From Fusobacteriota bacterium (GTDB lineage Bacteria; Bacillota; TC1), in the NCBI GenBank assembly GCA_022615965.1, contig JAKEGG010000055.1, positions 1 to 56,806 on the forward strand: a stretch of DNA of 56,806 bases, written 5' to 3'. Positions 9,150 to 19,318 of the stretch are shown in pieces. Position numbers and translations under genes: made by a program. The first letter of the stretch is position 1. Each line of letters begins with the position of its first letter. The notes beneath the pieces are model-generated. The model was not told where the DNA came from, did not search any database, and saw only the letters and a list, made by a program, of their open reading frames with translations.

Positions 9150-10020
9150 TAAAACCACCTCCTATAGCATTGTTGATAGCTCTCTTTGGAAGCTCTCTTA
9201 TCAATTGTTCTCTAAATGCTTTAGAAGCTCTCCAAGAGTCTCTGGCACTTGTATCTTTAAGACACATTTCACCAATTTCATTTAAAACCTCCTGGGAGAT
9301 TTCTTTGCCAACGCCATATTCTTCTGCGCCTTTTGCTCTAACTGGAGTTGGTCCAGCAACTCCATAAGCTATCTTCAGCTCTTCAATTATTTGACCATTT
9401 ATTTTGATCATAACTGAACAGCCTAAGGTAGCAATATCCATGGCCTTACGATGACTATATTTAATATAGTCTCCTTTAAAGCCTTTATAATTTTTCTTAA
9501 GAATAACAAAGGAGGTCAATATTTCTCCTTTATTTAAAGCCACTTTGCCAGGTCCAAGATAAAATTCCTCGATAGGTACTTCTCTGATACCTTCCTTTGA
9601 GGCAATTCTAACTATTGTATCCAAAGCAAACAAGGTTGAGGCACTATCTGCTGAAGTAGCACCATTAGCCACGTTCCCTCCGATAGTTCCCATATTCCTG
9701 ATTTGTGGTCCACCTACGCTGCCTACTGCTGTGCATAAGGATGGTATATTGCTTTTTATAATTTCATTTTCCTCTACTTCAGTAAAACTAGAAGTAGCTC
9801 CAATGACTATATTTCCTTCAGCATCGATTTTGATTCCTTTAAGTTCAGGGATCCTCATAATACCAACCAGATCCCTATCAACATAACCACCTTTACGTTC
9901 TCTGGTTTTGATAAGCACGTCTGTACCCCCGGCAATTATCTGGGCATTATCATTTTTATTTAAATAATCAATAGCCTCACTAATAGTTGAAGCTTCTAAA
10001 TATCCGTTGATCTGATACAT
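9142..10020 (-). CDS. xdhB: Xanthine dehydrogenase, FAD-binding subunit
   Basis: A 292-residue FAD_binding_5/CO-dehydrogenase flavoprotein-type subunit, the same length as E. coli XdhB. FAD-binding loops are IIAGGTDVL at about residues 33-41 and TIGGNVANGATSADSAS at about 110-126. I place the start at 10020, where AAGGAGGT precedes MYQINGYLEAS. The longer frame overlaps xdhA and lacks a ribosome binding site. It passes electrons from the Fe-S subunit to an acceptor such as NAD or a ferredoxin system. Confidence 0.9.
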   Translation of the reverse strand: MYQINGYLEASTISEAIDYLNKNDNAQIIAGGTDVLIKTRERKGGYVDRDLVGIMRIPELKGIKIDAEGNIVIGATSSFTEVEENEIIKSNIPSLCTAVGSVGGPQIRNMGTIGGNVANGATSADSASTLFALDTIVRIASKEGIREVPIEEFYLGPGKVALNKGEILTSFVILKKNYKGFKGDYIKYSHRKAMDIATLGCSVMIKINGQIIEELKIAYGVAGPTPVRAKGAEEYGVGKEISQEVLNEIGEMCLKDTSARDSWRASKAFREQLIRELPKRAINNAIGGGFNA

Positions 10021-10024
10021 TTTT

Positions 10025-12331
10025 TTATACCTCCTTGTCCTTTGCATTTAATACCTCTATAATTTTTTGAGGAGTAATTGGTATTGCATTTATATCAACA
10101 CCAATTGCATCAGCTATTGCATTTCTGATAGCTGGTGCAGGACTACAATTCGGAGGTTCTCCTAAGGATTTATTGCCATAAGGGCCAATTGGATCAGGTA
10201 TTTCTACAAAATCAACCATTAAATCCGGAACATCCATCATTGTTGGCATTTTGTAGTCAAGCAGATTGTTATTTAATGGCTTACCTGTACTGGAATCATA
10301 TCTTAGCTCTTCATCAAGTGCATAAGATATACCCATGGTCATACCACCTTCAACCTGGCCAGAAGCCATCAATGGATTAATAATCACTCCTGAATCATGA
10401 ATGTTCAGAATATTATATATTTTGACTTTACCTGTTACCTTGTCAACCTCAAGGTCTACAAATGTACCTCCATAAGGATAGGCATTTTGAATACATTTAT
10501 TAGACACATCAGCTGTCAGGCATATACCTTTATTCAAGTGATAATATGTCTTAAGAGCCAGATCGCCTAACTCAGTGTATAGTGAGCCATCTGACTTTTT
10601 AATTACTTTACAATCTTTTACATCTAAATCAACAGTTTCTGCCTCCTGACCTTCTTCAGCAAATTCTAAAGCAGCCAAAAGTATTTTTTCCTTTAGCTCT
10701 TCTGCTGCCTTCTTGACTGCCATACCTGATACAAAGGTCTGCCTTGAAGCATAAGCCCCTGTGTCAAAAGGTGAAGTATCAGTGTCTGTCACCTGATCAG
10801 CATAAACCATATCTACAGGAACACCTACAGTTTCAGCAACCATTTGTCTGAATACCGTATCAGATCCTTGTCCTATTTCTGTTGCTCCTACCATCATCTT
10901 AATGCTGCCATCCTGATTCAAAACCAATCTACAGCCTGCAGCTTCCAATCCTTTAGGATAGGTTCCTGATGTATAGGCAAAAGCAGCAAAGCCTAATCCT
11001 CTAAGCTTACCTGCCTTCTTAGCAGCAGCTACTTCCTCAACTCTTTTTTCCCATTGGAATCTTTCTTTTCCTTGCTCTATGCATTCCCTTAACCCCATAG
11101 TATATTGAGTCATATGTAACAATGGATTTTCTTCCATAGCTTTAGTCATATTTATTTTTCTCAAATCAAATGGATCAATGCCTAATTTTCTGGCAGCTGT
11201 ATCCATAAAGGTTTCAATTGCATAGGATATCTGGGGTACACCATAACCTCTCATGGCTCCTGCTGCAGCAATATTGGTATATACTGTCATAGCATGATAT
11301 TTAAAATTAGGTACCTTGTACAAGGCAGTAACCATGCCTCCACCTTTTGCCACTACTGCATGACCATGTGAAGCATAGGCACCATTATTAGATATTGCTA
11401 ATATATCTCCTGCTACAATTCTGCCGTCATTTTTAAAACCAAATTTCATTTTATAGCTAATAGCATGTCTGACTCTGGTACAGGCAAAAACTTCTTCTCT
11501 ATGTAAATCTAACATAACAGGTTTGCCCCCAACGGCCATAGACATGGCAACTACCATAGGCTCGATCGTAACATCCTGTTTGTTGCCAAAGCCACCACCT
11601 ACAAAGGGTTTGATCACTCTGAATCTGCCCCATGGCATTCCAAATGCTTGTCCTAGTATCCTTCTACAGATATGAGGAATCTGAGTTGAAGTTACGCAAA
11701 CCCATCTGCCATCTACATCCTTATAGGCATAGGCAATCTGGTTTTCCATCTGACAATGCTGAACTGTAGGTGTGTAGCAGTCATGTTCGATAAGAATATC
11801 TGCTTCTTTAAAACCTGTTTCCAAATCTCCGATTTCAGCTGTGGTGTCAGCGATAATATTTTTTGTTCCTTCATGAATTTCCAAAGCACCTTCCTTTAAA
11901 GATTCTTCCGGTGTCAGATAAAACTCATATTCCTCATATTCAACTTTTATTTTCCCAAGAGCTTCTTCTGCAGCTAGCTCAGTTTTAGCAATAACTGCTG
12001 CGATTTCATCTCCATAAAGTCGGATATGCCTGGTCAGGATCTTTCTGTCTGCTTTGTCTGATAACTTAGGATCCAGGCTGTATGGGTGTCCTGCGGTTGG
12101 AAATGAATAACTTGAAACGTCATCTGGAGTAAGAACTTTAATAACTCCAGGAACCTTCAATGCTTCACTTACATCAATGCTTTTTACCATCCCATGTGCA
12201 ATTTTTGCACGGTAAATTTTCCCATGATACATTTCTTTTTGCGGTATGTCACCAGTATAATTCGCCCTTCCTGTAACTTTTGCAACAGCATCCCATCTTA
12301 TTTGGCTCTTTCCGATAGCTGTGTTTTCCAT
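10025..12331 (-). CDS. xdhA: Xanthine dehydrogenase, molybdenum-binding subunit
   Basis: A 768-residue catalytic subunit of the separate-subunit XdhABC type. The N-terminal Ald_Xan_dh domain runs from about residue 15 to 130. Mo-cofactor motifs follow: VGGGFGNKQD at about 243, AAGAMRGYG, YASRQTF and GPYGNKSLGEPPNCSP near the C-terminus, whose Glu is the expected base. It would hydroxylate xanthine or hypoxanthine. AAAGGAGGTAACT precedes the ATG. It is separated from ssnA by a terminator, and a TATAAT on the minus strand (12384-12379) may provide a second promoter. The xdhB start is 4 bases after its stop. Confidence 0.9.
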   Translation of the reverse strand: MENTAIGKSQIRWDAVAKVTGRANYTGDIPQKEMYHGKIYRAKIAHGMVKSIDVSEALKVPGVIKVLTPDDVSSYSFPTAGHPYSLDPKLSDKADRKILTRHIRLYGDEIAAVIAKTELAAEEALGKIKVEYEEYEFYLTPEESLKEGALEIHEGTKNIIADTTAEIGDLETGFKEADILIEHDCYTPTVQHCQMENQIAYAYKDVDGRWVCVTSTQIPHICRRILGQAFGMPWGRFRVIKPFVGGGFGNKQDVTIEPMVVAMSMAVGGKPVMLDLHREEVFACTRVRHAISYKMKFGFKNDGRIVAGDILAISNNGAYASHGHAVVAKGGGMVTALYKVPNFKYHAMTVYTNIAAAGAMRGYGVPQISYAIETFMDTAARKLGIDPFDLRKINMTKAMEENPLLHMTQYTMGLRECIEQGKERFQWEKRVEEVAAAKKAGKLRGLGFAAFAYTSGTYPKGLEAAGCRLVLNQDGSIKMMVGATEIGQGSDTVFRQMVAETVGVPVDMVYADQVTDTDTSPFDTGAYASRQTFVSGMAVKKAAEELKEKILLAALEFAEEGQEAETVDLDVKDCKVIKKSDGSLYTELGDLALKTYYHLNKGICLTADVSNKCIQNAYPYGGTFVDLEVDKVTGKVKIYNILNIHDSGVIINPLMASGQVEGGMTMGISYALDEELRYDSSTGKPLNNNLLDYKMPTMMDVPDLMVDFVEIPDPIGPYGNKSLGEPPNCSPAPAIRNAIADAIGVDINAIPITPQKIIEVLNAKDKEV

Positions 12332-12399
12332 AGTTACCTCCTTTCAGGTTAACAATATAACTGGTTTTTATATAATTCATTATATCACTAATTACTTCT

Positions 12400-12433
12400 A
12401 AAAAAAAAGACCTTCTTAAAATAAGAAGGTCTT
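12400..12433 (-). terminator. Terminator after ssnA
   Basis: On the minus strand a 12-bp stem, AAGACCTTCTTA with TAAGAAGGTCTT, is followed by nine T residues. It ends the ygeY-ygeW-ygfK-ssnA part, so xdhABC either depend on read-through or have their own promoter. Confidence 0.85.
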
Positions 12434-12443
12434 AATTTAACAA

Positions 12444-13772
12444 CTATATTCTTTTCCAAAGATCAGCAGCTAATTGTCTGCTTCTGGCCATTAAAGCCTC
12501 TTCATCGATATTAACCAGCTTTCTCTCATCCATCAGGATCTTACCATTACAGATCGTAGTATCTACATGTCTGCCAGTAACTCCAAATAGTATATGTCCG
12601 TTTACATTGTTAGCATCGATAGGTGTAGGAGGGTTGTAATCCACAATGATCACATCTGCATAAGCTCCCTCTTTTAATGTTCCTACATGTCCATCAAGAT
12701 ATCTGTTGGTGATGATTTTGTTATTATCAAACAACATTTGAGGAATTTCTCCCCAAGCAACATAAGGTTTAGCAGTTGCATGTCTTTGCAGGATTCCAGC
12801 TACCTTATATGACTCAGTCATATCAGCAGTATAGCCATCTGTTCCCAAACCAACCAAAACACCTTTATCCATCATATCAAGAACAGGTGAAACACCTACT
12901 GCATTACCCATATTGGATTCAGGGTTATGAACAACAGCTACCCCGCTATCCTTTAACATTCCGATTTCATCATCTGTAACATGGATGCAGTGAACAGCTA
13001 TACTTTTGTCGTTTAAAACGCCTTTTTTGTACCATCTTTCGATTACTCTCGTTCTGTATTTAGATAAAGCATCAGCAACATCTTCAATGCCTTCTGCAGA
13101 GTGGACGTGAAAACCTGAGTTTACGGAAGCAGCTGCAGCCAATACCTGGTCTAAAGTTTTATCAGATACTGTCATTGAAGCATGCATTCCAAAAAGACCT
13201 TTGATCATATCGTCTTTTTGCTCATTACAGTACTTAACAAAATCAGTACTTTCAGCGATGCCTTCATCTTTGATTTTCTCACCATCTCTATCAGAAATCT
13301 CATAACAAAGGTTGCTTCTAATACCTAGATCCTTAGCTGCTTCAGCAATTTTAAACAAGCTTCCTTTTACAGCATATGGACTGGCATGGTGATCTATAAC
13401 TGTAGTAACACCACTTTTTATTTGATCCAGCATAGGACCAACAGCACTGTAGTATACATCATCTAAAGTCAACTGTTTATCCAGTCTCCACCATAGATTT
13501 TCCAGAATCATACTAAACATAGTTGCTGGAGGGTTATCTAAAGCCATCCCTCTGGCAAATGTGCTGTAATAGTGCATATGAGTATTGATAAATCCTGGCA
13601 TGACCAGTCTGCCTTTAGCATCCTTTACTTCAGCATCTGGATATTGTTTTTTTAATTCTTCAGTAGAACCAACCGCTTTGATCAACTTGCCATCGATCAA
13701 TACTGCTCCGTTTTCAATAAAAGGTTTGCTTTCATCTCTGGTGAAAACTTTACCATTAGTAATTAGGATCAT
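12444..13772 (-). CDS. ssnA: Selenium-metabolism-linked amidohydrolase SsnA
   Basis: A 442-residue metal-dependent amidohydrolase, the usual length of SsnA. The metal-site HxH is in INTHMHYYSTFARGM at about residues 63-77. Later ligands are in FHVHSAEG, AVHCIHVTDDE and GLGTDGYTAD. The C-terminus has a composite-sheet ending typical of cytosine/guanine deaminase relatives. SsnA is genetically tied to selenium-dependent molybdenum hydroxylases and to anaerobic purine breakdown, but its substrate is not settled. A role in opening or deaminating a purine-derived ring is an inference. It lies 20 bases after ygfK behind AAGGAGG. Confidence 0.92.
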   Translation of the reverse strand: MILITNGKVFTRDESKPFIENGAVLIDGKLIKAVGSTEELKKQYPDAEVKDAKGRLVMPGFINTHMHYYSTFARGMALDNPPATMFSMILENLWWRLDKQLTLDDVYYSAVGPMLDQIKSGVTTVIDHHASPYAVKGSLFKIAEAAKDLGIRSNLCYEISDRDGEKIKDEGIAESTDFVKYCNEQKDDMIKGLFGMHASMTVSDKTLDQVLAAAASVNSGFHVHSAEGIEDVADALSKYRTRVIERWYKKGVLNDKSIAVHCIHVTDDEIGMLKDSGVAVVHNPESNMGNAVGVSPVLDMMDKGVLVGLGTDGYTADMTESYKVAGILQRHATAKPYVAWGEIPQMLFDNNKIITNRYLDGHVGTLKEGAYADVIIVDYNPPTPIDANNVNGHILFGVTGRHVDTTICNGKILMDERKLVNIDEEALMARSRQLAADLWKRI

Positions 13773-13792
13773 TTTTTTCCTCCTTGATCTAA

Positions 13793-16700
13793 TTAGATTT
13801 CTAGCATCATATTATAATAGCTATAATCTTTTAACACAGCATCTAGCATTGCAGCCATTTGAGCAGACAACTGTCCGTCTCCTAACTTATGCTCGATCAC
13901 TGATCCATCTTCTACTCTCACCTTGAAGGTATCGTTACCTATAGGTAGGAAGCCTTTGTTTGTGCTGTCTACGAAATCTTCTTCAGTCCAGAAGTATGTA
14001 ACCTTATCTTTATATGGGTTACCATCATGAGGACAGAAGATACCACAGTTTCCACACTCGTTACACATACCATCAATGTGGAGGATCTGATGTGTTCCAT
14101 TAACAATAACTTTTACATTTGCTCTGTTAGGACAAACATCTACACAAAGCTCGCAAATCTGATCACAAACCAGACAGCGCTTGCCATCTAACGGGCTCTT
14201 AGAAGCTTCTTGTAAAATACCTTTTCTTCTGTAAACTTCTGTTTCATCTTGCTTAACTTCAAACTTGACAAAATCATTCTCCAGTCCATATTGAGCTAAG
14301 ATATCTTTAGCAACTTTTTTACCATCAGCAACAGCTTTAACTATTGTTGAAGGTCCAGCTTTACAGTCACCAGCTACATATACTCCTGGTATTGAAGTTT
14401 CATTGTAAGCTCCAATTTTAGCATAGCCTCTAGCGTCAACTTCTAAACCACTTAAAAATTCTTTTTGTAGTCTTGCGCCTGTAGCTCCAATAACAACATC
14501 AGCTTCAACATTTACCATGTTGCAAGTTCCGACGATTGAACATCTGCCACCTTCTTCTCTCTCGCCTAATTCCATGATTTCACAAGTCAGGTTTCTGTTA
14601 AAGTAGGTTGCTGGTGCTAACAGCTCTTTGAACAACACTCCATCTTCAATTGCCAATTCAATTTCTTCTGGTTCTGCAGGCATATTGGCAATAGTTCTTC
14701 TGTATACGATCGTAACTTCTTCAACGCCTGGAACTCTCTTAGCAGCTCTGGCACAGTCCATAGCAACGTCTCCGCCACCAATAACAGCTACCTTCTTGCC
14801 TAAAGTAATATTTCCTTTGTTTGATTTATAATCTTCTAAAAACTCCAGAGCATCTCTTAACTCATCTGCTCCTTCTTTTACTGGTGAAATACCTTTATCC
14901 CAGGTACCAATAGCGATCACTACTTTATCAAAGTCCCCTTTTAAAGCAGCTATATCAAAGTTTTCATCAACATTGAATTTAAACTCAACTCCAGCTTTTT
15001 CTGCTAAAGCAACGTCTCTGGCAATCATTTCTTTAGAAATTCTAAATTCAGGAATAACATGCTCAACAACACCATAAGGTCTGTCTTTTCTTTCAAATAC
15101 AGTTACGCCAACACCATTTCTTCTTAAGAAAGTAGCTACAGCACAGCCAGCAGGTCCAGCACCGATCACTGCAACCTTTTTATCTGTTTTTAAATCAACA
15201 GCTTTAATGTTAGCAATATAGGCATCAGCAGCATTTTCTACTGCTAATTTCTTAGCATTCCTGATTTCTAATGACTGATCATAATCAAGTCTGGTACATT
15301 TGTACTGACACTGATGGTCACAAATAGTTCCTAAAACACCTGGTGAAGTATTGTCATTGACAATAACTTTATAGGCTTCTGCATAGTTGCCATCGCTTAC
15401 CAGTTTAAGGTATTCAGGAATCTGCTGATTGATAGGACAACCTCCATCTTTACATGGAGCTTTGAAGCAGTCAAATAAAGGCAACTTAGAATCAGTTTTT
15501 CTTGATTGAGCTGTTCTTCTGGCTTTTACGTGATATTTGTTGGTGATCACCTCAGTAGCCAGTTTATTTAAAGCATCAACCTTAAGTCCTTTAAATTTTC
15601 CATCTAATTTAGCTTCAACTTCATCAGCTAATTGTTTAACTCTTTCATAGCCACCTGGTTTTAAGATAGTAGTAGCTACAGTTATTGGCTGAATACCACA
15701 ATCAATGATTTCATTGATATTGAAGAAATCTGCTCCTCCAGAATATGAAATCTGGATGTCTCCGTTAAAGTACTGAGAAAGTTTGTTAGCCAAGCTAATT
15801 GTTAATGGGAATAATGAACGTCCTGACATATACATTTCTTCACCTTGAGGGAATTCCTTATTGGCGATTTGTACTGCGAAAGTATTAGTCAATTTGACTC
15901 CAAATCCTAGTCCAAGGTTTTTAGAAACTTCTTTCAAACGAGTCAGCATAACTACTGCGTCATCCCATTGTAAGTCATTGTTAAAGTGATGGTCATCAAA
16001 ACCGATGTAATCATAACCCATTTCATCCATTAATTTTCTAGCAAACTCATAACCATTCAAGGTTGGGTTTAATTTAATAAATGTATTTAATTTTTTCTCT
16101 TCTAATAAATACATGGCTATTCTTTCTATTTCTGCTGGAGGACAGCCATGTAAAGTTGAGATCGTAGCAGATGGACATACATTAGCTGAAATGCTTTCAA
16201 CGAAATCTTTATCCACATTGCTAAATTGATCTAAATTGTCCAACAAGTATTCCTTGCATTCTTTCCAAATAGCAGTGTTGCTGGCATCGATCATGTTATC
16301 GATAAAACCACTAACTTTAGGTTTTTTTATGTTATCCAAATCATAACCAACAGACATATTGAAGGCAAAGTCCTTGCCATCATTAAGCCCTAGTTCTTTA
16401 CCTATCACATGTAAAATGAACCAAGCTTTAATATATTCATCATATGCTTCTTGAACTGTTAGCTCTGTTGACCACTCTACATTATAGCCTTCATCTTGTG
16501 CATTGATACATGGTTTAGCTACACATGCTCTTAAGTCAGCTCCATCCATTTCCTGGATTGTTTTCAGCTCGATAAAACGGCAGCCTGCTAAATATGAAGC
16601 CACTATATTTTGTGTTAATTGAGAGTTAGGTCCAGCAGCTGGTCCTAATGGAGAAGTTATTTTCTCGCCATTGACCTCAATGTATTTACCACTGTTGTTT

Positions 16701-16810
16701 CTATAGAATTTACTATCTCTGATACCAAAAATTGATTTTTGGTCTTTATACTCTTTTAACATCCATTCCATCATGTTGCTAAAAGGTATCATTCTCATAA
16801 GATCACTCAT
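13793..16810 (-). CDS. ygfK: YgfK-type Fe-S flavoprotein (putative selenate reductase family)
   Basis: A 1005-residue protein with a dihydroorotate/dihydropyrimidine dehydrogenase-like architecture. A TIM-barrel-like N-terminal half (to about 440) is followed by a Cys-rich Fe-S helical domain (CKDGGCP, CDHQCQYKC) and two nucleotide-binding GxGxxG folds (VIGAGPAGCA, VIGGGDVAMDCA). The C-terminal ferredoxin-like segment has CNECGNCGIFCP. Family annotation says selenate reductase, but the layout fits reductive pyrimidine/purine-intermediate chemistry fed by NAD(P)H. It sits between ygeW and ssnA, as in other genomes with the cluster. GGAGGTGGATC precedes the ATG. Confidence 0.92.
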   Translation of the reverse strand: MSDLMRMIPFSNMMEWMLKEYKDQKSIFGIRDSKFYRNNSGKYIEVNGEKITSPLGPAAGPNSQLTQNIVASYLAGCRFIELKTIQEMDGADLRACVAKPCINAQDEGYNVEWSTELTVQEAYDEYIKAWFILHVIGKELGLNDGKDFAFNMSVGYDLDNIKKPKVSGFIDNMIDASNTAIWKECKEYLLDNLDQFSNVDKDFVESISANVCPSATISTLHGCPPAEIERIAMYLLEEKKLNTFIKLNPTLNGYEFARKLMDEMGYDYIGFDDHHFNNDLQWDDAVVMLTRLKEVSKNLGLGFGVKLTNTFAVQIANKEFPQGEEMYMSGRSLFPLTISLANKLSQYFNGDIQISYSGGADFFNINEIIDCGIQPITVATTILKPGGYERVKQLADEVEAKLDGKFKGLKVDALNKLATEVITNKYHVKARRTAQSRKTDSKLPLFDCFKAPCKDGGCPINQQIPEYLKLVSDGNYAEAYKVIVNDNTSPGVLGTICDHQCQYKCTRLDYDQSLEIRNAKKLAVENAADAYIANIKAVDLKTDKKVAVIGAGPAGCAVATFLRRNGVGVTVFERKDRPYGVVEHVIPEFRISKEMIARDVALAEKAGVEFKFNVDENFDIAALKGDFDKVVIAIGTWDKGISPVKEGADELRDALEFLEDYKSNKGNITLGKKVAVIGGGDVAMDCARAAKRVPGVEEVTIVYRRTIANMPAEPEEIELAIEDGVLFKELLAPATYFNRNLTCEIMELGEREEGGRCSIVGTCNMVNVEADVVIGATGARLQKEFLSGLEVDARGYAKIGAYNETSIPGVYVAGDCKAGPSTIVKAVADGKKVAKDILAQYGLENDFVKFEVKQDETEVYRRKGILQEASKSPLDGKRCLVCDQICELCVDVCPNRANVKVIVNGTHQILHIDGMCNECGNCGIFCPHDGNPYKDKVTYFWTEEDFVDSTNKGFLPIGNDTFKVRVEDGSVIEHKLGDGQLSAQMAAMLDAVLKDYSYYNMMLEI

Positions 16811-16861
16811 GATCCACCTCCATAAATTTTATACATACAAAAAAGCTATACTTTTTAAAAT

Positions 16862-16889
16862 GGAGTTCCATTTACAAAAATGGAACTCC
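16862..16889 (-). other. Intercistronic hairpin between ygeW and ygfK
   Basis: A perfect 12-bp stem, GGAGTTCCATTT with AAATGGAACTCC, has a 4-base loop. It is followed on the minus strand only by ATTTTAAAAAG. The T-run is poor, so partial termination or mRNA stabilisation is more likely than full termination. Confidence 0.6.
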
Positions 16890-16924
16890 TTTTAATATTA
16901 ATTACTTAAGTTTAAGCTGCTATA

Positions 16925-17929
16925 TTATTGTCTGTAAGCGTTTCTTCCGCCCATAGTTAAAGCCATTACAGCTTTAGAAGTATGAAGTCTGTTTTCAGCC
17001 TCATCATAAACTACAGACCACTCGCCATCGATTACTGCATCTTCAACCTCATTGTTTCTGTCTGCAGGTAAAGCATGCATGTAGATACATCTGTCGCTAA
17101 CTGTTTGCATTAAAGCTTCTGTACATTTCCAAACTTTCAGGCTTTCATCTAACACATTGTGTGAAGTTGTATCACCTTGCTCATCTGTAACCCAGTTGCC
17201 CCAGTTTTTAGGAATAACTACATCTGCATCCTTGTAAGCTTCATCTTGGTTATGAGTGATTCTGAAAGTACCGCCATGTTTTTTAGCGTTAGCTTCTGCT
17301 TCATCATATACCCACTGTGGCAATTCATAACCAGCTGGGTAAGCCAAAGTTGTGTTCATTCCATAACGAGGGAATAATAAAGCTTGTGACAATGGTACAG
17401 ATATAGGTTTTTTGTGACTTGTAGCATAAGCCCAGATAATTGAAACGTTAACACCTTTTGTGTCGCCGAATTTTTCAATTATAGTCATTAAGTCAGCTAA
17501 GCCTTGTAATGGATGGTAAAGGTCGCACTGCATATTGATTACAGGTACTGGTGACCATTTAGCCATCTCTCTGATGTAGCCATTACCAACTTTCCAAGCA
17601 CAGATACGGCAAGCTATAGCATGACCGAAACGAGCTAAGATTACTGCTGTATCCTTTGGAGTTTCTCCGTGAGAAATCTGCATTGTTGAAGTATCTAAGA
17701 AGTGAGCATGTCCTCCTAATTGAGTAATACCAGCTTCCATTGAGTTTCTGGTTCTTGTTGATGCTTCAAAGAACATCAAGAATACTGTTTGATCTTCTAA
17801 ATATCTTGTTGAAAGACCCATTGCAAATTTTCTCTTTAAATCAAAAGATACGTCCATCAATGTATCGATTTCTTCTTTTGTCCATTCTCTTAAAGTGATT
17901 AAGTGTTTTCCTCTGAAATTAGCTTGCAT
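16925..17929 (-). CDS. ygeW: Knotted carbamoyltransferase YgeW
   Basis: A 334-residue transcarbamylase-fold protein. The carbamoyl-phosphate loop is FFEASTRTRNSMEAG at about residues 53-67, and HALPADRNNEVED at about 289-301 is the C-terminal signature. YgeW is a knotted carbamoyltransferase family whose natural substrate is not firmly known. In this cluster it probably carries out phosphorolysis of a ureido intermediate to carbamoyl phosphate, giving ATP. That is inference from the pathway. It lies 43 bases after ygeY behind GGAGGTTTGTT. E. coli YgeW is longer at the N-terminus. Confidence 0.92.
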   Translation of the reverse strand: MQANFRGKHLITLREWTKEEIDTLMDVSFDLKRKFAMGLSTRYLEDQTVFLMFFEASTRTRNSMEAGITQLGGHAHFLDTSTMQISHGETPKDTAVILARFGHAIACRICAWKVGNGYIREMAKWSPVPVINMQCDLYHPLQGLADLMTIIEKFGDTKGVNVSIIWAYATSHKKPISVPLSQALLFPRYGMNTTLAYPAGYELPQWVYDEAEANAKKHGGTFRITHNQDEAYKDADVVIPKNWGNWVTDEQGDTTSHNVLDESLKVWKCTEALMQTVSDRCIYMHALPADRNNEVEDAVIDGEWSVVYDEAENRLHTSKAVMALTMGGRNAYRQ

Positions 17930-17971
17930 AACAAACCTCCTGAATTATTTTTTTAATTTTTTAATTTGAGA

Positions 17972-19264
17972 TTATTTTCCTGCGTATTTATTTACGTAGA
18001 TTTCTGGGATTGAAGCGTACATAGCAGCACATGCAACTAAGTGTGAAGCAAATGTTTTTTCGTTTGGAGCATGAGCCTGTCTTTCGTGACCAGGTCCGAA
18101 TCCAATACATTTAACTCCGTGACGTCCCATGATAGAAACACCATTGGTTGAGAAAGTCCATTTATCAACAACTACGCCATCATTGAAGATACTCATGAAG
18201 TCGTCTTCAAGACCTTCTTGCTCTGATAATAGTTTAAAGTTGTCTTTAGCGAATAAGCCAGCGCCAGCTTCAACTAAAGTTTGGCAAATCGGGTCTGATT
18301 CCGGAATAACCCAAGTTGGGAAATAGCTTTCAGTTTTGTAAACTGTTCCACACCATGATGGACGGTCATATTCATAAAGTGATACGATTCCGTTAGCCTC
18401 TTTAACTGAAGGTAAGTTTCTAACTTCTTCTAAAGCGCCTTCCCATGTTTCGCCATCAGTTAATCTTCTGTCGATAGAAATAGCACAGCTATCTGCAACA
18501 GCACATCTTGAAGGTGAAGTATAGAAAATCTGAGATACAGTTAATGTACCTTTGCCTAAGAAGGCATCATAATGTAGATTTTCGTTCAATGCTCTTAACT
18601 CAATCAAGATAGGAGCCATTTTGTAGATTGCATTATCTCCACGCTCAGGAGCAGAACCGTGGCAGCTGATACCTCTGACATCAACTCTGATTTCCATACG
18701 GCCTCTGTGTCCTCTGTAGATCCTTAATGAAGTAGGTTCGGTAATTACTACGAATTCAGGCTTTTTAAATGTGCCTTTTGGTACTTCTTGTTCAAGAATC
18801 CACTGCCAGCAAAGTCCATCGCAGTCTTCTTCTTGTACAGATCCTACAACATAAAGGGTGTAATCATTCTCCAGACCTAAGTCCTTAATGATTTTGCCTG
18901 CATAAACCATTGAAGCCATTCCGCCTTCTTGGTCAGATCCACCACGTCCATAGATATCATCTCCAACAAGCTTTCCTTCGTATGGATCACACTCAGTCCA
19001 GTTGTTGATGTTGCCGATTCCTACAGTATCGATGTGGGCATCCATTGCAATAACGGTTTTACCATTACCTATACGTCCAATAACGTTACCTAATCCATCA
19101 AACCATGTTTCATCAAAGCCTACTTTATCCATTTCCTCTTTGATTCTTTTAACAACTAACTCCTCTTCACATGACTCACTTGGAATAGCGATCATGTCTC
19201 TTAGGAATTGAGTCATTTCCTTTTTGTAGCCTTCTGCTTTCAAAAGAATTTCTTGAAAATTCAT
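17972..19264 (-). CDS. ygeY: M20-family hydrolase YgeY
   Basis: A 430-residue metallopeptidase/deacylase-type enzyme. Metal and catalytic motifs are [10 protein letters not shown] (about residues 73-82), [11 protein letters not shown] (about 107-117) and the general-base pair in VQEEDCDG. The lid domain includes [15 protein letters not shown]. YgeY is the selenium-metabolism-linked M20 hydrolase, expected to cleave a carbamoyl or acyl amide from an open-ring purine product. It is the first gene of the cluster. An AGGAGGTAATTTAAGGT leader precedes the ATG with rather long spacing. Codon use matches the neighbouring genes, with no sign of recent transfer. Confidence 0.92.
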   Translation of the reverse strand: MNFQEILLKAEGYKKEMTQFLRDMIAIPSESCEEELVVKRIKEEMDKVGFDETWFDGLGNVIGRIGNGKTVIAMDAHIDTVGIGNINNWTECDPYEGKLVGDDIYGRGGSDQEGGMASMVYAGKIIKDLGLENDYTLYVVGSVQEEDCDGLCWQWILEQEVPKGTFKKPEFVVITEPTSLRIYRGHRGRMEIRVDVRGISCHGSAPERGDNAIYKMAPILIELRALNENLHYDAFLGKGTLTVSQIFYTSPSRCAVADSCAISIDRRLTDGETWEGALEEVRNLPSVKEANGIVSLYEYDRPSWCGTVYKTESYFPTWVIPESDPICQTLVEAGAGLFAKDNFKLLSEQEGLEDDFMSIFNDGVVVDKWTFSTNGVSIMGRHGVKCIGFGPGHERQAHAPNEKTFASHLVACAAMYASIPEIYVNKYAGK

Positions 19265-19318
19265 ACCTTAAATTACCTCCTATTTTAAATTTTGTATATG
19301 AATTTGTTACATAAATAT

